A stretch of 55,786 nt of DNA from JBCDGZ01 sp038750655 (GTDB lineage Bacteria; Bacteroidota; Bacteroidia; Chitinophagales; Saprospiraceae). Below are positions 8,982-16,794 of the stretch, in pieces. Numbering within the stretch: position 1 is the first letter of the stretch; the number at the start of each line of letters is the position of its first letter. The notes under the pieces are model-generated. The model ran no database searches. It saw only the letters and a list, made by a program, of their open reading frames with translations, and was not told the origin of the DNA. The position numbers and the translations under genes are program-made. The DNA lies in contig JBCDGZ010000032.1 of assembly GCA_038750655.1 (NCBI GenBank), forward strand, positions 1-55,786. Direction: 5' to 3'.

Positions 8982-9012
8982 CAAAATTACCGAATAATAA
9001 GTTCAGATACAA
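8982..9012 (-). promoter_or_regulatory. rlpA promoter
   Basis: On the minus strand a TTG (9012-9010), a 20-base spacer and TAATTTTG (8989-8982) match the Bacteroidota primary-sigma promoter, ending 34 bases before the rlpA start codon. Confidence 0.65.
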
Positions 9013-9057
9013 CTGCATATCTTCCCGAGATATTTTCTACACTATGAATTTCTCCAT

Positions 9058-9096
9058 TTGCATTTGAACCATCACCGACCTATTTTTGTACTTTTG
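9058..9096 (+). promoter_or_regulatory. mnmA promoter
   Basis: TTG (9058-9060), 20 bases, TATTTTTG (9081-9088) fits the Bacteroidota consensus. A second -7-like TACTTTTG follows immediately at 9089-9096 with a TTG 22 bases upstream. Start codon at 9141. Confidence 0.6.
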
Positions 9097-9140
9097 TAGG
9101 CGAATTTAAATATTCAAATTTCAAACCATAAAAGCGGAAA

Positions 9141-10241
9141 ATGAGTAAGCACGGAAAAGTCCTGGTCGCGATGAGTGGCGGTATTGACAGCACCGTATCG
9201 GCCATGATGCTGCACGAAGAGGGCTATGAGGTCATCGGTATTACGATGAAGACTTGGGATTATGCCAATTCTGGCGGCGGGGGCAAGGAGACCGGCTGTT
9301 GTAGCTTGGATTCCATCAACGATGCCCGGGAAGTGGCTGTACAGATGGGCTTTCATCACTTTATTGTCGACATCCGGGATGAATTTGGCGATTATGTGAT
9401 TGATAATTTTGTCGACGAATACCTGGCAGGGCGCACCCCCAATCCTTGCGTGCTCTGCAATACCCATATCAAATGGAGTTCGCTGCTCAAGCGGGCTGAC
9501 GCCCTGGATTGTGAGTTCATCGCCACGGGGCATTACGCGAAGATTAAGGAGGAAAATGGCCGAAAATTCATCTCCAAAGGGCGGGATGATCGCAAAGACC
9601 AGTCCTATGTACTTTGGGGGCTGAGTCAGGAATGCCTCAACCGCTCCCGCTTTCCGCTCGGTCCTTACACCAAGCCTGAAGTACGCAAAATGGCCTTCGA
9701 TTGGGGCTACACTGACTTATCGAAGAAGGGAGAGAGCTACGAAATCTGCTTCGTTCCGGATAATGACTACCGTTCTTTTCTCAAACGCCAGGTCAATGGC
9801 TTGGAGGAACGGGTAGATGGGGGGGCCTTTGTGGATGCTTCTGGAAACGTGCTGGGTAAGCATCAAGGCTATCCTTTTTACACCATCGGGCAGCGCAAGG
9901 GCCTGGGCATCGCACTGGGGCAGCCGATGTACGTCTCCGAAATTCGTCCGGAAACCAACACCGTGGTGCTGGGGACGGTGGAGGAGCTGCTGCGCAACGG
10001 CATGGTGGTTTCTAAGGTCAACAGCATGAAATACGACCAGATTCCCGAAGGCCTCGAAGCCATTACCCAAATTCGTTATAATGATGCGGGGACCTTAAGT
10101 CGCCTGCGCAACGCCGAAAGTGGGGATGTCGAGGTGGAGTTTTTCGCCAATGTTAAAGGGGTGGCGCCGGGGCAATCGGCGGTGTTTTACGAGGGAGACG
10201 ATGTTTTGGGCGGCGGATTGATCTACAGCAGTATCCGATAA
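9141..10241 (+). CDS. mnmA: tRNA-specific 2-thiouridylase MnmA
   Basis: A 366-residue protein of normal length that makes 2-thiouridine at the wobble position U34 of Lys, Glu and Gln tRNAs. The N-terminal ATP-pyrophosphatase domain has the PP-loop MSGGIDSTVSAMML. The first catalytic Cys lies in NPCVLCNTHIKW and the second in GESYEICFVPDNDYRSFL. The central and C-terminal barrels follow (GQRKGLGIALGQPMYV, VKGVAPGQSAVFYEGD). It acts in the cytoplasm with sulfur relayed from a cysteine desulfurase. It reads away from rlpA and is followed by an unrelated lipoprotein gene. Confidence 0.97.
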   Translation: MSKHGKVLVAMSGGIDSTVSAMMLHEEGYEVIGITMKTWDYANSGGGGKETGCCSLDSINDAREVAVQMGFHHFIVDIRDEFGDYVIDNFVDEYLAGRTPNPCVLCNTHIKWSSLLKRADALDCEFIATGHYAKIKEENGRKFISKGRDDRKDQSYVLWGLSQECLNRSRFPLGPYTKPEVRKMAFDWGYTDLSKKGESYEICFVPDNDYRSFLKRQVNGLEERVDGGAFVDASGNVLGKHQGYPFYTIGQRKGLGIALGQPMYVSEIRPETNTVVLGTVEELLRNGMVVSKVNSMKYDQIPEGLEAITQIRYNDAGTLSRLRNAESGDVEVEFFANVKGVAPGQSAVFYEGDDVLGGGLIYSSIR

Positions 10242-10321
10242 TCTCCCATTCCTTTGGCGTATTCTTTGCTTTGGTAGAGATATGAGCAGAATCTTTAATT
10301 TCTTTACTTCCTTGAAAGAGA

Positions 10322-11080
10322 ATGTCCAACATGTTCAGATCGCTAATTTTTGTTGCTAGTGCCTTTGGCTTGCTATTGCTCTTGTCTTCTTGTAACGAGA
10401 ATAACACCGAAGACTTCCCGCTGGAATTGGGCTACGAATACTTTCCATTAGAAGTAGGGAAGTACACTATTTATCAGGTTGATTCGGTACTTTTTGATAC
10501 GACGGGGACGGGGGTGGTCATTGACTCTACCCAGTCTTTCATTCGAGAGACGATTGTTGATACTTTTGTCGACAACAGCGGGCAGACCAACTATCGCATT
10601 GAGCGGGAGTGGCGGCGAAGCCTCGGCGAGACCTGGACGGTGCAGGATGTTTGGACGGCTTTGCGCAGTGATATTCGGGCGGAGCGCGTGGAGGAGAATT
10701 TCCGGTTTGTCAAGATGGTTTTTCCTTTGAGCGTGGGGCGCAGTTGGGATGGCAATCAATTTATTGACATCAATACTAATATTTCTGTGGCGGGGGAGAC
10801 CATTGTGCCTTTCAAGAATTGGTTTTATGAAATATTGAGCGTGGGGGAGCCGGGAGCCGTCGGCGTTTTACAATTCGATGAGGTGGCTGAAATCACCCAA
10901 GCTGATGCAGAGAACTTCATTGAGCTGCGGCGATCTTTTGAACGCTACGCTCGCGGAGTAGGGCTGATTTATCGGGAAATGTGGATTCTAGATACTCAAC
11001 GGATTTCGGAGACCGACCCCTGGGAGGAAAAAGCCCAGAAAGGCTTTATCCTCAAACAGCGCCTGATCGAGCACAACTAA
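10322..11080 (+). CDS. Uncharacterised lipoprotein
   Basis: A 252-residue predicted lipoprotein. The hydrophobic signal ends with LLSSC (lipobox Cys about residue 24) and is followed by NENNTEDFPLELGYEYFPLEVGKYTIYQVDS. That last segment resembles lipoproteins of Bacteroidota that open with a short beta strand describing a YFPL-xxG motif. No catalytic motif is visible. A second ATG at 10331 is possible. Its stop codon overlaps that of the convergent SnoaL-like gene by four bases (CTAA). Function unknown. Confidence 0.75.
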   Translation: MSNMFRSLIFVASAFGLLLLLSSCNENNTEDFPLELGYEYFPLEVGKYTIYQVDSVLFDTTGTGVVIDSTQSFIRETIVDTFVDNSGQTNYRIEREWRRSLGETWTVQDVWTALRSDIRAERVEENFRFVKMVFPLSVGRSWDGNQFIDINTNISVAGETIVPFKNWFYEILSVGEPGAVGVLQFDEVAEITQADAENFIELRRSFERYARGVGLIYREMWILDTQRISETDPWEEKAQKGFILKQRLIEHN

Positions 11081-11511
11081 CTTTCTACACTCGTGTGGTC
11101 GGCTACAATGACCCATTGACCTTTCTTTTTTTGCCAAAGCAGTAAAAAACTGCCCTGCATATTTCCCATATCTGTTTTTAAAAAGAAACGACCAATCATG
11201 CTGATGACTTTGCGTCCTCTACGGGTCACATCAATGATCTCAAAGCTGAGTTCCCCCATAGTCGCCTTGTTCGGGTAGCGCTCTTTATAACCATCCAAGG
11301 TTTCCTGCCAACCGTAGGTCACGCCCTGCGGTCCGATGAATTGCAATTGATCCGAATTCCAGTAGGTTTCCATAAAGGCATCCAAATCCCCAGCATTCCA
11401 GCTCTCCGCCTGCTTGACCAACTGGGCCTGCACTTCATCAACATCTTTATCAAACTGGGCCTGCAGCGACAGGCTTAGGAACAACAAACTGAATAGGAGC
11501 GATGCTTTCAT
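11077..11511 (-). CDS. Secreted SnoaL/DUF4440-like protein
   Basis: A 144-residue protein with a signal peptide (MKASLLFSLLFLSLSLQAQ). A small cone-shaped NTF2-like domain follows, with QLVKQAESWNAGDLDAFMETYWNSDQLQFIG and a C-terminal GQWVIVADHTS strand, typical of DUF4440/SnoaL-like proteins. These often bind small ligands or dimerise; the role here is unknown. The ATG at 11511 is preferred over one 42 bases upstream because it gives a clean signal peptide and sits 20 bases behind a TATATTTG -7 element. It follows the first sdp cassette on the same strand but seems to have its own promoter. Confidence 0.8.
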   Translation of the reverse strand: MKASLLFSLLFLSLSLQAQFDKDVDEVQAQLVKQAESWNAGDLDAFMETYWNSDQLQFIGPQGVTYGWQETLDGYKERYPNKATMGELSFEIIDVTRRGRKVISMIGRFFLKTDMGNMQGSFLLLWQKKKGQWVIVADHTSVES

Positions 11512-11530
11512 TGTATTGGATTTTGGTTGA

Positions 11531-11538
11531 CAAATATA
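11531..11538 (-). promoter_or_regulatory. -7 element of the SnoaL-like gene
   Basis: TATATTTG on the minus strand, 19 bases before the chosen start codon at 11511. No clear -33 TTG at the right distance. Confidence 0.4.
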
Positions 11539-11588
11539 CAATGAATGACTCAAAGCCCGAAAAATAGCCTTACCGAAAGTTCGGCATC

Positions 11589-12539
11589 CTACGCCGGGGC
11601 TACTTCCTGCGCTCCTCCCGGTACTGGTCCCGATGACGAGTCCCCCCAGCGACGAAGGATTTTCGGCGGAGGCAAGTCCTTAGGAACTAGGTAAATAATC
11701 AGCCCCGCCAGCATAGCCATAAAAAAGCTGACCAGACCCAGAAAGATGGCAATCCCCAGGTGAAAGATGGCCGCAATCGGAAACAAAGCAAATTTCACCC
11801 TCTTATTCGAAAACAGCACCCCAAAGAGAACCAGCTCCAGTAGAATGGTCCCCCAAGTAAGGCTAGAAACGATAAAGGAATTGGCCAGCAATTGCTCCAT
11901 CAGCGGGTCCATCCAGTCGGGATAGGCAAAGTAGGAATCGTTGACATAGTAATAAAATGCATTGCCCAGTTTCCACTCTTCAGTAGCCGCATAGATTTTA
12001 TCTGAAGCAGCGTTCAGGTAGACCATCGCCATTTGGACCGTGATGAGCACAAAGGCCAGGTTGCCCACAAATCGCTTATTCTCCGAAAAGTCGCCAGTTT
12101 CCCAGTGCCACCTTCGGTTGTCCAGCAAGGTGAGCGGTACCAGGAGCAAGCAGATGATGGCATTGATTTGATCGCCCCCTTCAATGATGCTAGAAGAATA
12201 GAAAAAGCTAGAGGCGATCCACCATTGCAGGAGGCCGGTCATCCTTGGGTAGAGGCCGGAGGCCGTGAGGAGCAAAATCACCATCGCAATGGCCTTGGCC
12301 AAGCCCAGATGATCCCAGCCAAAAATCATGAAGAAGTTGAAATCGCTAAACAGGTATTTGGCGTTCACCTCGTGGAAGATGGCATCATCAAAAAGTACAT
12401 CAACGGAACTGAACGCCAGGGTGATCAGCGTCCCCAGGGCCAAGATAGAGCGAGTGAGGCCGTATACCCAGGTGTAGGGATTGGGCCGGAATAGCGCCTC
12501 AGCGAATTTCTGATATAGGTTTTGGTAAAAGCGTATCAT
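11589..12539 (-). CDS. sdpB: SdpB-like membrane protein, cassette 1
   Basis: A 316-residue multi-pass membrane protein of the SdpB/HTTM group. Helices are visible at about residues 25-45 (YGLTRSILALGTLITLAF), 78-97, 100-118, 127-142, 157-175, 232-252 and 260-298. Conserved family features include EGGDQINAI and LTLLDNRRWHW. In Bacillus subtilis SdpB acts with SdpA to mature the SdpC toxin. Its first 41 bases overlap sdpA, implying coupled translation. Its C-terminal tail (SSSGPVPGGAQEVAPA) is longer than in copy 2. HTTM domains also occur in vitamin K-dependent carboxylases, but the context with sdpA and sdpC decides the call. Confidence 0.88.
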   Translation of the reverse strand: MIRFYQNLYQKFAEALFRPNPYTWVYGLTRSILALGTLITLAFSSVDVLFDDAIFHEVNAKYLFSDFNFFMIFGWDHLGLAKAIAMVILLLTASGLYPRMTGLLQWWIASSFFYSSSIIEGGDQINAIICLLLVPLTLLDNRRWHWETGDFSENKRFVGNLAFVLITVQMAMVYLNAASDKIYAATEEWKLGNAFYYYVNDSYFAYPDWMDPLMEQLLANSFIVSSLTWGTILLELVLFGVLFSNKRVKFALFPIAAIFHLGIAIFLGLVSFFMAMLAGLIIYLVPKDLPPPKILRRWGDSSSGPVPGGAQEVAPA

Positions 12540-13074
12540 TTTTAGTCAATTCAAAGGTGAAGTACTTATACTCAGGGGTGTAATTGTCGGGATAGTTCAG
12601 CCAGTTCCAGGGCGTAATTTGGTATTCCTGAATGATGAATTTTCCCGCTTGGATATAGAGAATATCTTTGGCATCAATACTGACCGAATGGAAGCTATCC
12701 TGTTCGACAGCAAAGGCGTTGATGTCCAGCTTACTCTCTACCCATTCGTTCACTTTGGGTAATTGATGCTGTATCCGAATTAATTCAATAGAAATCCTGT
12801 TTCCCTTTCTGGAGCAGCCAAATACATTTTCGGGAGAGGTGATTTTGAAGTTGACCAAGCGGACTTTGTCTTCTTCCAGCTGGTACAACTTGTACTTGGC
12901 TTCTCTGGGATTTTTAGTAAAAAAGCCCCAGCCCTGCGGGAAGAAAAAACGGATAACCTTTTTTTCTTCCGCAGAAACTGGCACTACATTTTGCGATAGG
13001 GTGCCCACAAAATTCAGGTAAAAATAACCGAAGATGGCCACCATCGCGAAAATCGTTAGCAGGTGCTTTTTCAT
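12499..13074 (-). CDS. sdpA: SdpA-like toxin maturation protein, cassette 1
   Basis: A 191-residue protein with an N-terminal membrane helix (about residues 4-24). The hallmark of the SdpA family, FFPQGWGFFTKNPRE, is at residues 44-58. A soluble domain contains GCSRKGNRISIE and ends with ITPWNWLNYPDNYTPEYKYF. In B. subtilis SdpA and SdpB are both needed to produce active SDP peptide from SdpC; their chemistry is not fully known. The ATG directly abuts the sdpC stop codon (TAAATG), and the 3' end overlaps sdpB by 41 bases, so sdpC-sdpA-sdpB should form one tightly coupled transcript. It is very similar to copy 2, about 80% identical by eye. Confidence 0.9.
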   Translation of the reverse strand: MKKHLLTIFAMVAIFGYFYLNFVGTLSQNVVPVSAEEKKVIRFFFPQGWGFFTKNPREAKYKLYQLEEDKVRLVNFKITSPENVFGCSRKGNRISIELIRIQHQLPKVNEWVESKLDINAFAVEQDSFHSVSIDAKDILYIQAGKFIIQEYQITPWNWLNYPDNYTPEYKYFTFELTKNDTLLPKPISEIR

Positions 13075-13863
13075 TTAGTTGGCAAATGCGACCGCGACAT
13101 CTTTTATCAGCTCCTCTCCGATGTAATTACCATAAGCTGCAACTTGGCCGTCTCCAATTTGTTGTTCTTGTTCGGCAGCCTCTAATCGAACCTCAACATT
13201 GACATTCCAGTTGATGTTACCTGTCCAGGCTACGTTTACGGCATAGACGAAATTACCGACGGCAGCGAAGGTCACGGCAACCGCAGCTGCAAAGAATAAA
13301 CATCTGCCATTGTTAATATTGGTAGGATTATAATCTGCATCGTACTTTGCTAATACGCCAGCCAGTCCACGGGATAATTCATTGAGTTGATCTTCACTTT
13401 TGAAATCAACAGCTTCCATGTTCAGTGCTTCCAGGTCGCTTTTCAGATTCTCATCTTCAATGTCCTCCATACTGCTCATAACGACGGCAGGAAGCATTAG
13501 TGAACTACCAAATTCCATGGCATCTCTGATTCGACCGAAATCTTCAGAATAAACCGCCTCTTTGAGCTGATTGAAATAGCCGGGGTGAAGCTCTTCGATC
13601 TGTGTAACGTAACCGTCTACATTGGTCTCATAGGTTTCGAGGAAAGTAGGATCTTCCTCGTTGGCTTCTTGGAGCGCCAGTACATTTGTTTCAAAAGAAG
13701 GAATGTCCTGAGCCTTTTCTCCAAGGCTAAAGAAAATCGTCTTAAAAATCTCCTGACCCTCAAGCTGAGGAGATAGTGTAGCTTGCTCATCTACTTTATT
13801 ATTGTTAGTACAGCTCACCAAAAACAACAGCAAACAAGCGAATAGAGAAAATCTAATTTTCAT
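13075..13863 (-). CDS. sdpC: SdpC-like toxin precursor lipoprotein, cassette 1
   Basis: A 262-residue precursor with a signal peptide and lipobox LVSC (Cys18). An N-terminal pro-domain (LEGQEIFKTIFFSLGEKAQDI; HPGYFNQLKEAVYSEDFGRI) lines up by eye with B. subtilis SdpC (SGEDYFRGLLFGQGEVGKLI; QPQYMDELKQSIDSKD). A hydrophobic Ala/Val-rich core follows (about residues 186-226, starting NNGRC with the only Cys of this region, Cys188, and including NFVYAVNVAWTGNINWN), then a pro-tail ending GEELIKDVAVAFAN. The core corresponds to the excised membrane-active SDP toxin of Bacillus. Alignment is from memory of SdpC, so family assignment is strong but cleavage sites are inferred. Confidence 0.85.
   Translation of the reverse strand: MKIRFSLFACLLLFLVSCTNNNKVDEQATLSPQLEGQEIFKTIFFSLGEKAQDIPSFETNVLALQEANEEDPTFLETYETNVDGYVTQIEELHPGYFNQLKEAVYSEDFGRIRDAMEFGSSLMLPAVVMSSMEDIEDENLKSDLEALNMEAVDFKSEDQLNELSRGLAGVLAKYDADYNPTNINNGRCLFFAAAVAVTFAAVGNFVYAVNVAWTGNINWNVNVEVRLEAAEQEQQIGDGQVAAYGNYIGEELIKDVAVAFAN
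13186..13308 (-). other. Predicted mature toxin core of SdpC copy 1
   Basis: Encodes about residues 186-226 of copy 1 sdpC: one Cys followed by a hydrophobic Ala/Val/Phe stretch and a Trp/Asn-rich end. It differs from copy 2 at only about five conservative positions (Leu/Phe, Val/Ile, Phe/Ile, Ile/Val, Val/Ile), while the flanking pro-regions have diverged more. Limits are inferred from the Bacillus peptide. Confidence 0.5.
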
Positions 13864-14273
13864 GATAAAAAAAGTTTAGGTTTAAGAAATGAAATTAAAA
13901 GGACACACTTACATATATGGAACACGTAAGAATTTAATGGACTTCAGGCTTGCCTAATACTAGACCACACCAACCTAAATTGGATCAATCAATCAGGAGC
14001 ACTGCCGCTACGGATGCAGCAGATCAAGCATAAGAGATAAACTTTTGGCTGGACTGAAATTGGAGTTAACCATTCAGCAAATAGTTAATAACAAAATTAA
14101 GTGGAATGAATTTCGAGGAGTGGACGTGCTACGGGTTTTGTATAGCATTTAGGTAATAATGTTAGTCAAACTTAACATACTTTTAAATGAATGGCAAGTT
14201 TTTTAGGAGTTTTTTTGAAGAGAAAAATATCTTTCTCCGTGCATATAAGGTGATCAGTGATTGATTAATTTGA
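13864..14273. other. Leader and promoter region of sdp cassette 1
   Basis: These 410 bases separate the two sdp cassettes. They hold the cassette 1 promoter (14167-14197), an untranslated leader of about 295 nt before sdpC, and an inverted repeat at the end of cassette 2 (14249-14278). No ORF with recognisable content was found. The leader sequence is not obviously similar to that of cassette 2 apart from the promoter and the A-rich bases just before the start codon. Confidence 0.6.
14167..14197 (-). promoter_or_regulatory. Promoter of sdp cassette 1
   Basis: On the minus strand, TTG (14197-14195), a 20-base spacer and TAAGTTTG (14174-14167) match the Bacteroidota consensus. The same element with the same spacing and similar surrounding bases occurs before cassette 2 at 16788-16758, so the promoter was duplicated with the operon. 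Confidence 0.75.
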
Positions 14274-14278
14274 TCACC
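14249..14278 (-). terminator. Inverted repeat at the end of sdp cassette 2
   Basis: Perfect 8-bp arms GGTGATCA (14249-14256) and TGATCACC (14271-14278) flank a 14-base loop and include the sdpB stop codon. On the minus strand only a short TTATAT follows, so terminator function is tentative. Confidence 0.35.
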
Positions 14279-15176
14279 AACCCATTCGAGCCAACAGTTT
14301 AGGTTTGGGACTATCCTTGGGCACCAAGTAAATAATTAACCCTGCCAGCATGGCCATAAAGAAACTGACTAAGCCCAGGAATACGGCAATCCCTAGATGA
14401 AAGATGGCTGCCAAGGGAAATAAAGCCAGCTTTACTTTCTTATTCGAAAACAGTACCCCAAAGAGTATTAGCTCTAAAAGGATGGTCCCCCAGGTAAGGC
14501 TAGAGACCACAAAGGAGTTGGACAGCAAGTGCTCCATCAAGGGGTCCATCCAGTCGGGATAGCCAAAGTAAGAGTCGTTGACATAATAATAAAAGGCATT
14601 GCCCAGCTTCCACTCCTCGGTAGCCGCATAGATTTTATCGGTAGCCGCATTTAAGTAGACCATCGCCATTTGGATAGCGATGAGGACGAAGATCAAATTG
14701 CCCACAAATTTTTTGTTCTCCGAAAAGTCAACAGCTTCCCAATGCCATCGGCGATTGTCCAGTAAGGTTAATGGTACGAAAAGCAGGCAGATGATGGCAT
14801 TGATTTGATCGCCTCCTTCAATGATGCTAGAGGCATAAAAGAAGCTAGAGGTGATCCACCATTGCAGGAGGCCCGTTATTCTTGGGTAGAGGCCGGAGGC
14901 CGTGAGGAGCAAAATCAAAATAGCAAGGGCCTTGGCCAAACCCAGATGATCCCAGCCAAAAATCATAAAGAAGTTGAAATCGCTGAACAAGTATTTGGCA
15001 TTGACCTCATGGAAAATGGCATCATCAAAGAGCACATCGACCGAGCTGAAAGTTAAAGTAATCAGCGTCCCCAGCGCCAGGATAGAGCGGGTGAGCCCGT
15101 AGACCCAGGTGAAGGGATTCTGCTGGAATAGTGCCTCAGTGAATTGCTGATAGAGGTTGTTGTAAAAGCGTATCAT
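14274..15176 (-). CDS. sdpB: SdpB-like membrane protein, cassette 2
   Basis: A 300-residue multi-pass protein nearly identical in layout to the cassette 1 copy, with the same start motif (FTWVYGLTRSILALGTLITL), EGGDQINAI, LTLLDNRRWHW and the helix-rich C-terminus ending LIIYLVPKDSPKPK. It is 16 residues shorter because it lacks the Ser/Gly/Pro tail. It overlaps sdpA by 41 bases, exactly as in cassette 1. By family it should work with SdpA in toxin maturation at the cytoplasmic membrane. Whether it can also serve the cassette 1 precursor is unknown, but the similarity makes cross-processing plausible. Confidence 0.88.
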   Translation of the reverse strand: MIRFYNNLYQQFTEALFQQNPFTWVYGLTRSILALGTLITLTFSSVDVLFDDAIFHEVNAKYLFSDFNFFMIFGWDHLGLAKALAILILLLTASGLYPRITGLLQWWITSSFFYASSIIEGGDQINAIICLLFVPLTLLDNRRWHWEAVDFSENKKFVGNLIFVLIAIQMAMVYLNAATDKIYAATEEWKLGNAFYYYVNDSYFGYPDWMDPLMEHLLSNSFVVSSLTWGTILLELILFGVLFSNKKVKLALFPLAAIFHLGIAVFLGLVSFFMAMLAGLIIYLVPKDSPKPKLLARMGW

Positions 15177-15711
15177 TTTTGGTCAATTCAAAGGTGAAGT
15201 ATTTGTACTCAGGCGTATAATTGTCTGGATAGTTCAGCCAGTTCCAGGGTGTAATTTGGTATTCCTGAATGATGAATTTTCCCGGTTGGATGTAGAGAAG
15301 GTCTCTTGAATTCATGCGAACTGTGGCAAAGGAATCCTGTTGAGCCGCAAAGGCATCGATGTCCAGTTGGCTGATCGTCCATTCGTCGACCTTGGGCAGC
15401 TGGTGCTGCACCCTGATCATTTCAATAGAAATCCGGTTTCCTTTTCTTGAGCAGCCAAAGCTATTTTTAGGAGAGGTAATTTCGAAGTTGACCAACTGGG
15501 CTTTCTCCTTCTCCAGCTGGTACAACTTATACTTGGCTTCTCTGGGATTTCTGGTAAAAAAGCCCCAGCCCTGCGGGAAGAAAAAACGGATAACCTTTTT
15601 TTCTTCCGCAGAAACTGGCACTACATTTTGCGATAGCGTACCAATAAAGTTCAGGTAAAAATAACCGAAGATGGTCACCATCGCCAGGCTCATCAAGAGG
15701 TGCTTTTTCAT
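15136..15711 (-). CDS. sdpA: SdpA-like toxin maturation protein, cassette 2
   Basis: A 191-residue protein, the same length as copy 1. It has the N-terminal membrane helix, the FFPQGWGFFTRNPRE hallmark (residues 44-58) and the conserved WNWLNYPDNYTPEYKYF block. Differences from copy 1 cluster in the middle (about residues 65-145), such as FAAQQDSFATVRMNSRD against FAVEQDSFHSVSIDAKD. Its start codon abuts the sdpC stop and it overlaps sdpB, keeping the coupled architecture. The role is inferred from B. subtilis SdpA. Confidence 0.9.
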   Translation of the reverse strand: MKKHLLMSLAMVTIFGYFYLNFIGTLSQNVVPVSAEEKKVIRFFFPQGWGFFTRNPREAKYKLYQLEKEKAQLVNFEITSPKNSFGCSRKGNRISIEMIRVQHQLPKVDEWTISQLDIDAFAAQQDSFATVRMNSRDLLYIQPGKFIIQEYQITPWNWLNYPDNYTPEYKYFTFELTKNDTLLQQPLSAIH

Positions 15712-16470
15712 TTAGTTGGCAAATGCAACAGCGACGTCTTTTATCAATTCCTCTCCGATGAAATTGCTGTAATCTTTTTGAAAGCCTACCTGGTCTAAGA
15801 CTTCAATGTTTACATTCCAGTTCACATTTCCTGTCCAGGCTACATTCACTGCGTAGACAATATTACCAACGGCCGCAAAGGTGATGGCTACGGCTGCTGC
15901 AAAGAAAAAGCACCTGCCGTTATTGACATTGGTCGGATTGTAATCGGCATCGTACTGCGCCAGTACCCCCGCCAAATTGCTAGACAGTTCGTTGAGCTGA
16001 TCTTCATTTTTGAAATCAACTGCTTCCATATTCAGCGCCTCAAGATCGCTTTTCAGGTCCTCATCTTCCATATTGTCCATACTACTCATGACCACCGCAG
16101 GAAGCATCAGCGAGTTGCCCAATTCCATAGCATCTCTGATCCGCTCAAAGTCCTGAGAGTAAACCGCCTCTTTGAGCTCGGCGAGGTAGCCCGGATGGAT
16201 TTGACCAATCTGCTCTGCGTAGCGGTCAGCACTGGCTTCGTAAGTATCCATAAAGCTGGGATCTTCGTCGGCGGCCTCTTTTAGAATCAACACATTGGTT
16301 TCAAAAGAAGGAATGTCTTTAGCAACATCGCCCAAGCTAAAGAAGACTGCTTTGAAGACTTCCTTGCCCTCCAATTGTGGAGTGAAGCTAGCCTTGTCAT
16401 CTACCCGATTGTTGTTGCAGCTCATCATAAGGAGCACTAAACTGGCCAGTAAGGGAATTCTAATTTTCAT
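15712..16470 (-). CDS. sdpC: SdpC-like toxin precursor lipoprotein, cassette 2
   Basis: A 252-residue precursor with lipobox MMSC (Cys18). The pro-domain (LEGKEVFKAVFFSLGDVAKDI; HPGYLAELKEAVYSQDFERI) again matches the Bacillus SdpC pattern. A toxin-like core occupies about residues 185-225 (NNGRC then an Ala/Ile/Phe-rich run and NIVYAVNVAWTGNVNWN), and the tail ends GEELIKDVAVAFAN. Compared with copy 1 the core is almost unchanged, but the segment between core and terminal motif is shorter and different (LDQVGFQKDYSNF against a Glu/Gln-rich stretch). B. subtilis SDP has two Cys forming a disulfide; here the core has a single Cys187. Confidence 0.85.
   Translation of the reverse strand: MKIRIPLLASLVLLMMSCNNNRVDDKASFTPQLEGKEVFKAVFFSLGDVAKDIPSFETNVLILKEAADEDPSFMDTYEASADRYAEQIGQIHPGYLAELKEAVYSQDFERIRDAMELGNSLMLPAVVMSSMDNMEDEDLKSDLEALNMEAVDFKNEDQLNELSSNLAGVLAQYDADYNPTNVNNGRCFFFAAAVAITFAAVGNIVYAVNVAWTGNVNWNVNIEVLDQVGFQKDYSNFIGEELIKDVAVAFAN
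15796..15918 (-). other. Predicted mature toxin core of SdpC copy 2
   Basis: Encodes about residues 185-225 of copy 2 sdpC. It has one Cys, a strongly hydrophobic stretch, then AWTGNVNWNVNIEV. Its limits are inferred by position relative to the Bacillus SDP peptide, not seen directly. Confidence 0.5.
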
Positions 16471-16757
16471 GATAAAAAAATTATGTGGTTAAAAAATAGA
16501 TTACAAGAGGAGCAGTGCTTAGGCGCTACGGGGGCCAAGCAAAACTGCCATAACGAGTATCCGTCAGAAGGCAGCACCTGACGAATCAACTATCTTGAAT
16601 CATCTATCCATTACTGACTGCAAAATGCCGTAATGTTCATTAAGGAATAAATACCAAAGCGAGGGAAATTAAAATTGGTCTATTAAGAATTGACTGATGG
16701 ATGGATGGTAGGGAAAACTTAATTGTTTCTCTTTTTAATTCTGGAGCAGTTTCATTT

Positions 16758-16788
16758 CAAATGTAAGATACTTTTTATGTAATGGCAA
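16758..16788 (-). promoter_or_regulatory. Promoter of sdp cassette 2
   Basis: TTG (16788-16786), 20-base spacer, TACATTTG (16765-16758) on the minus strand. The spacing equals that of cassette 1, and the bases around both elements (ATGGCAA, ATACTTTT) are shared between the copies. Confidence 0.75.
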
Positions 16789-16794
16789 ATTTTT

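Noticed and set aside
11589..12539. HTTM protein as vitamin K-dependent gamma-carboxylase
   Set aside because: The family shares the fold, but the sdpC and sdpA neighbours and short length fit SdpB.
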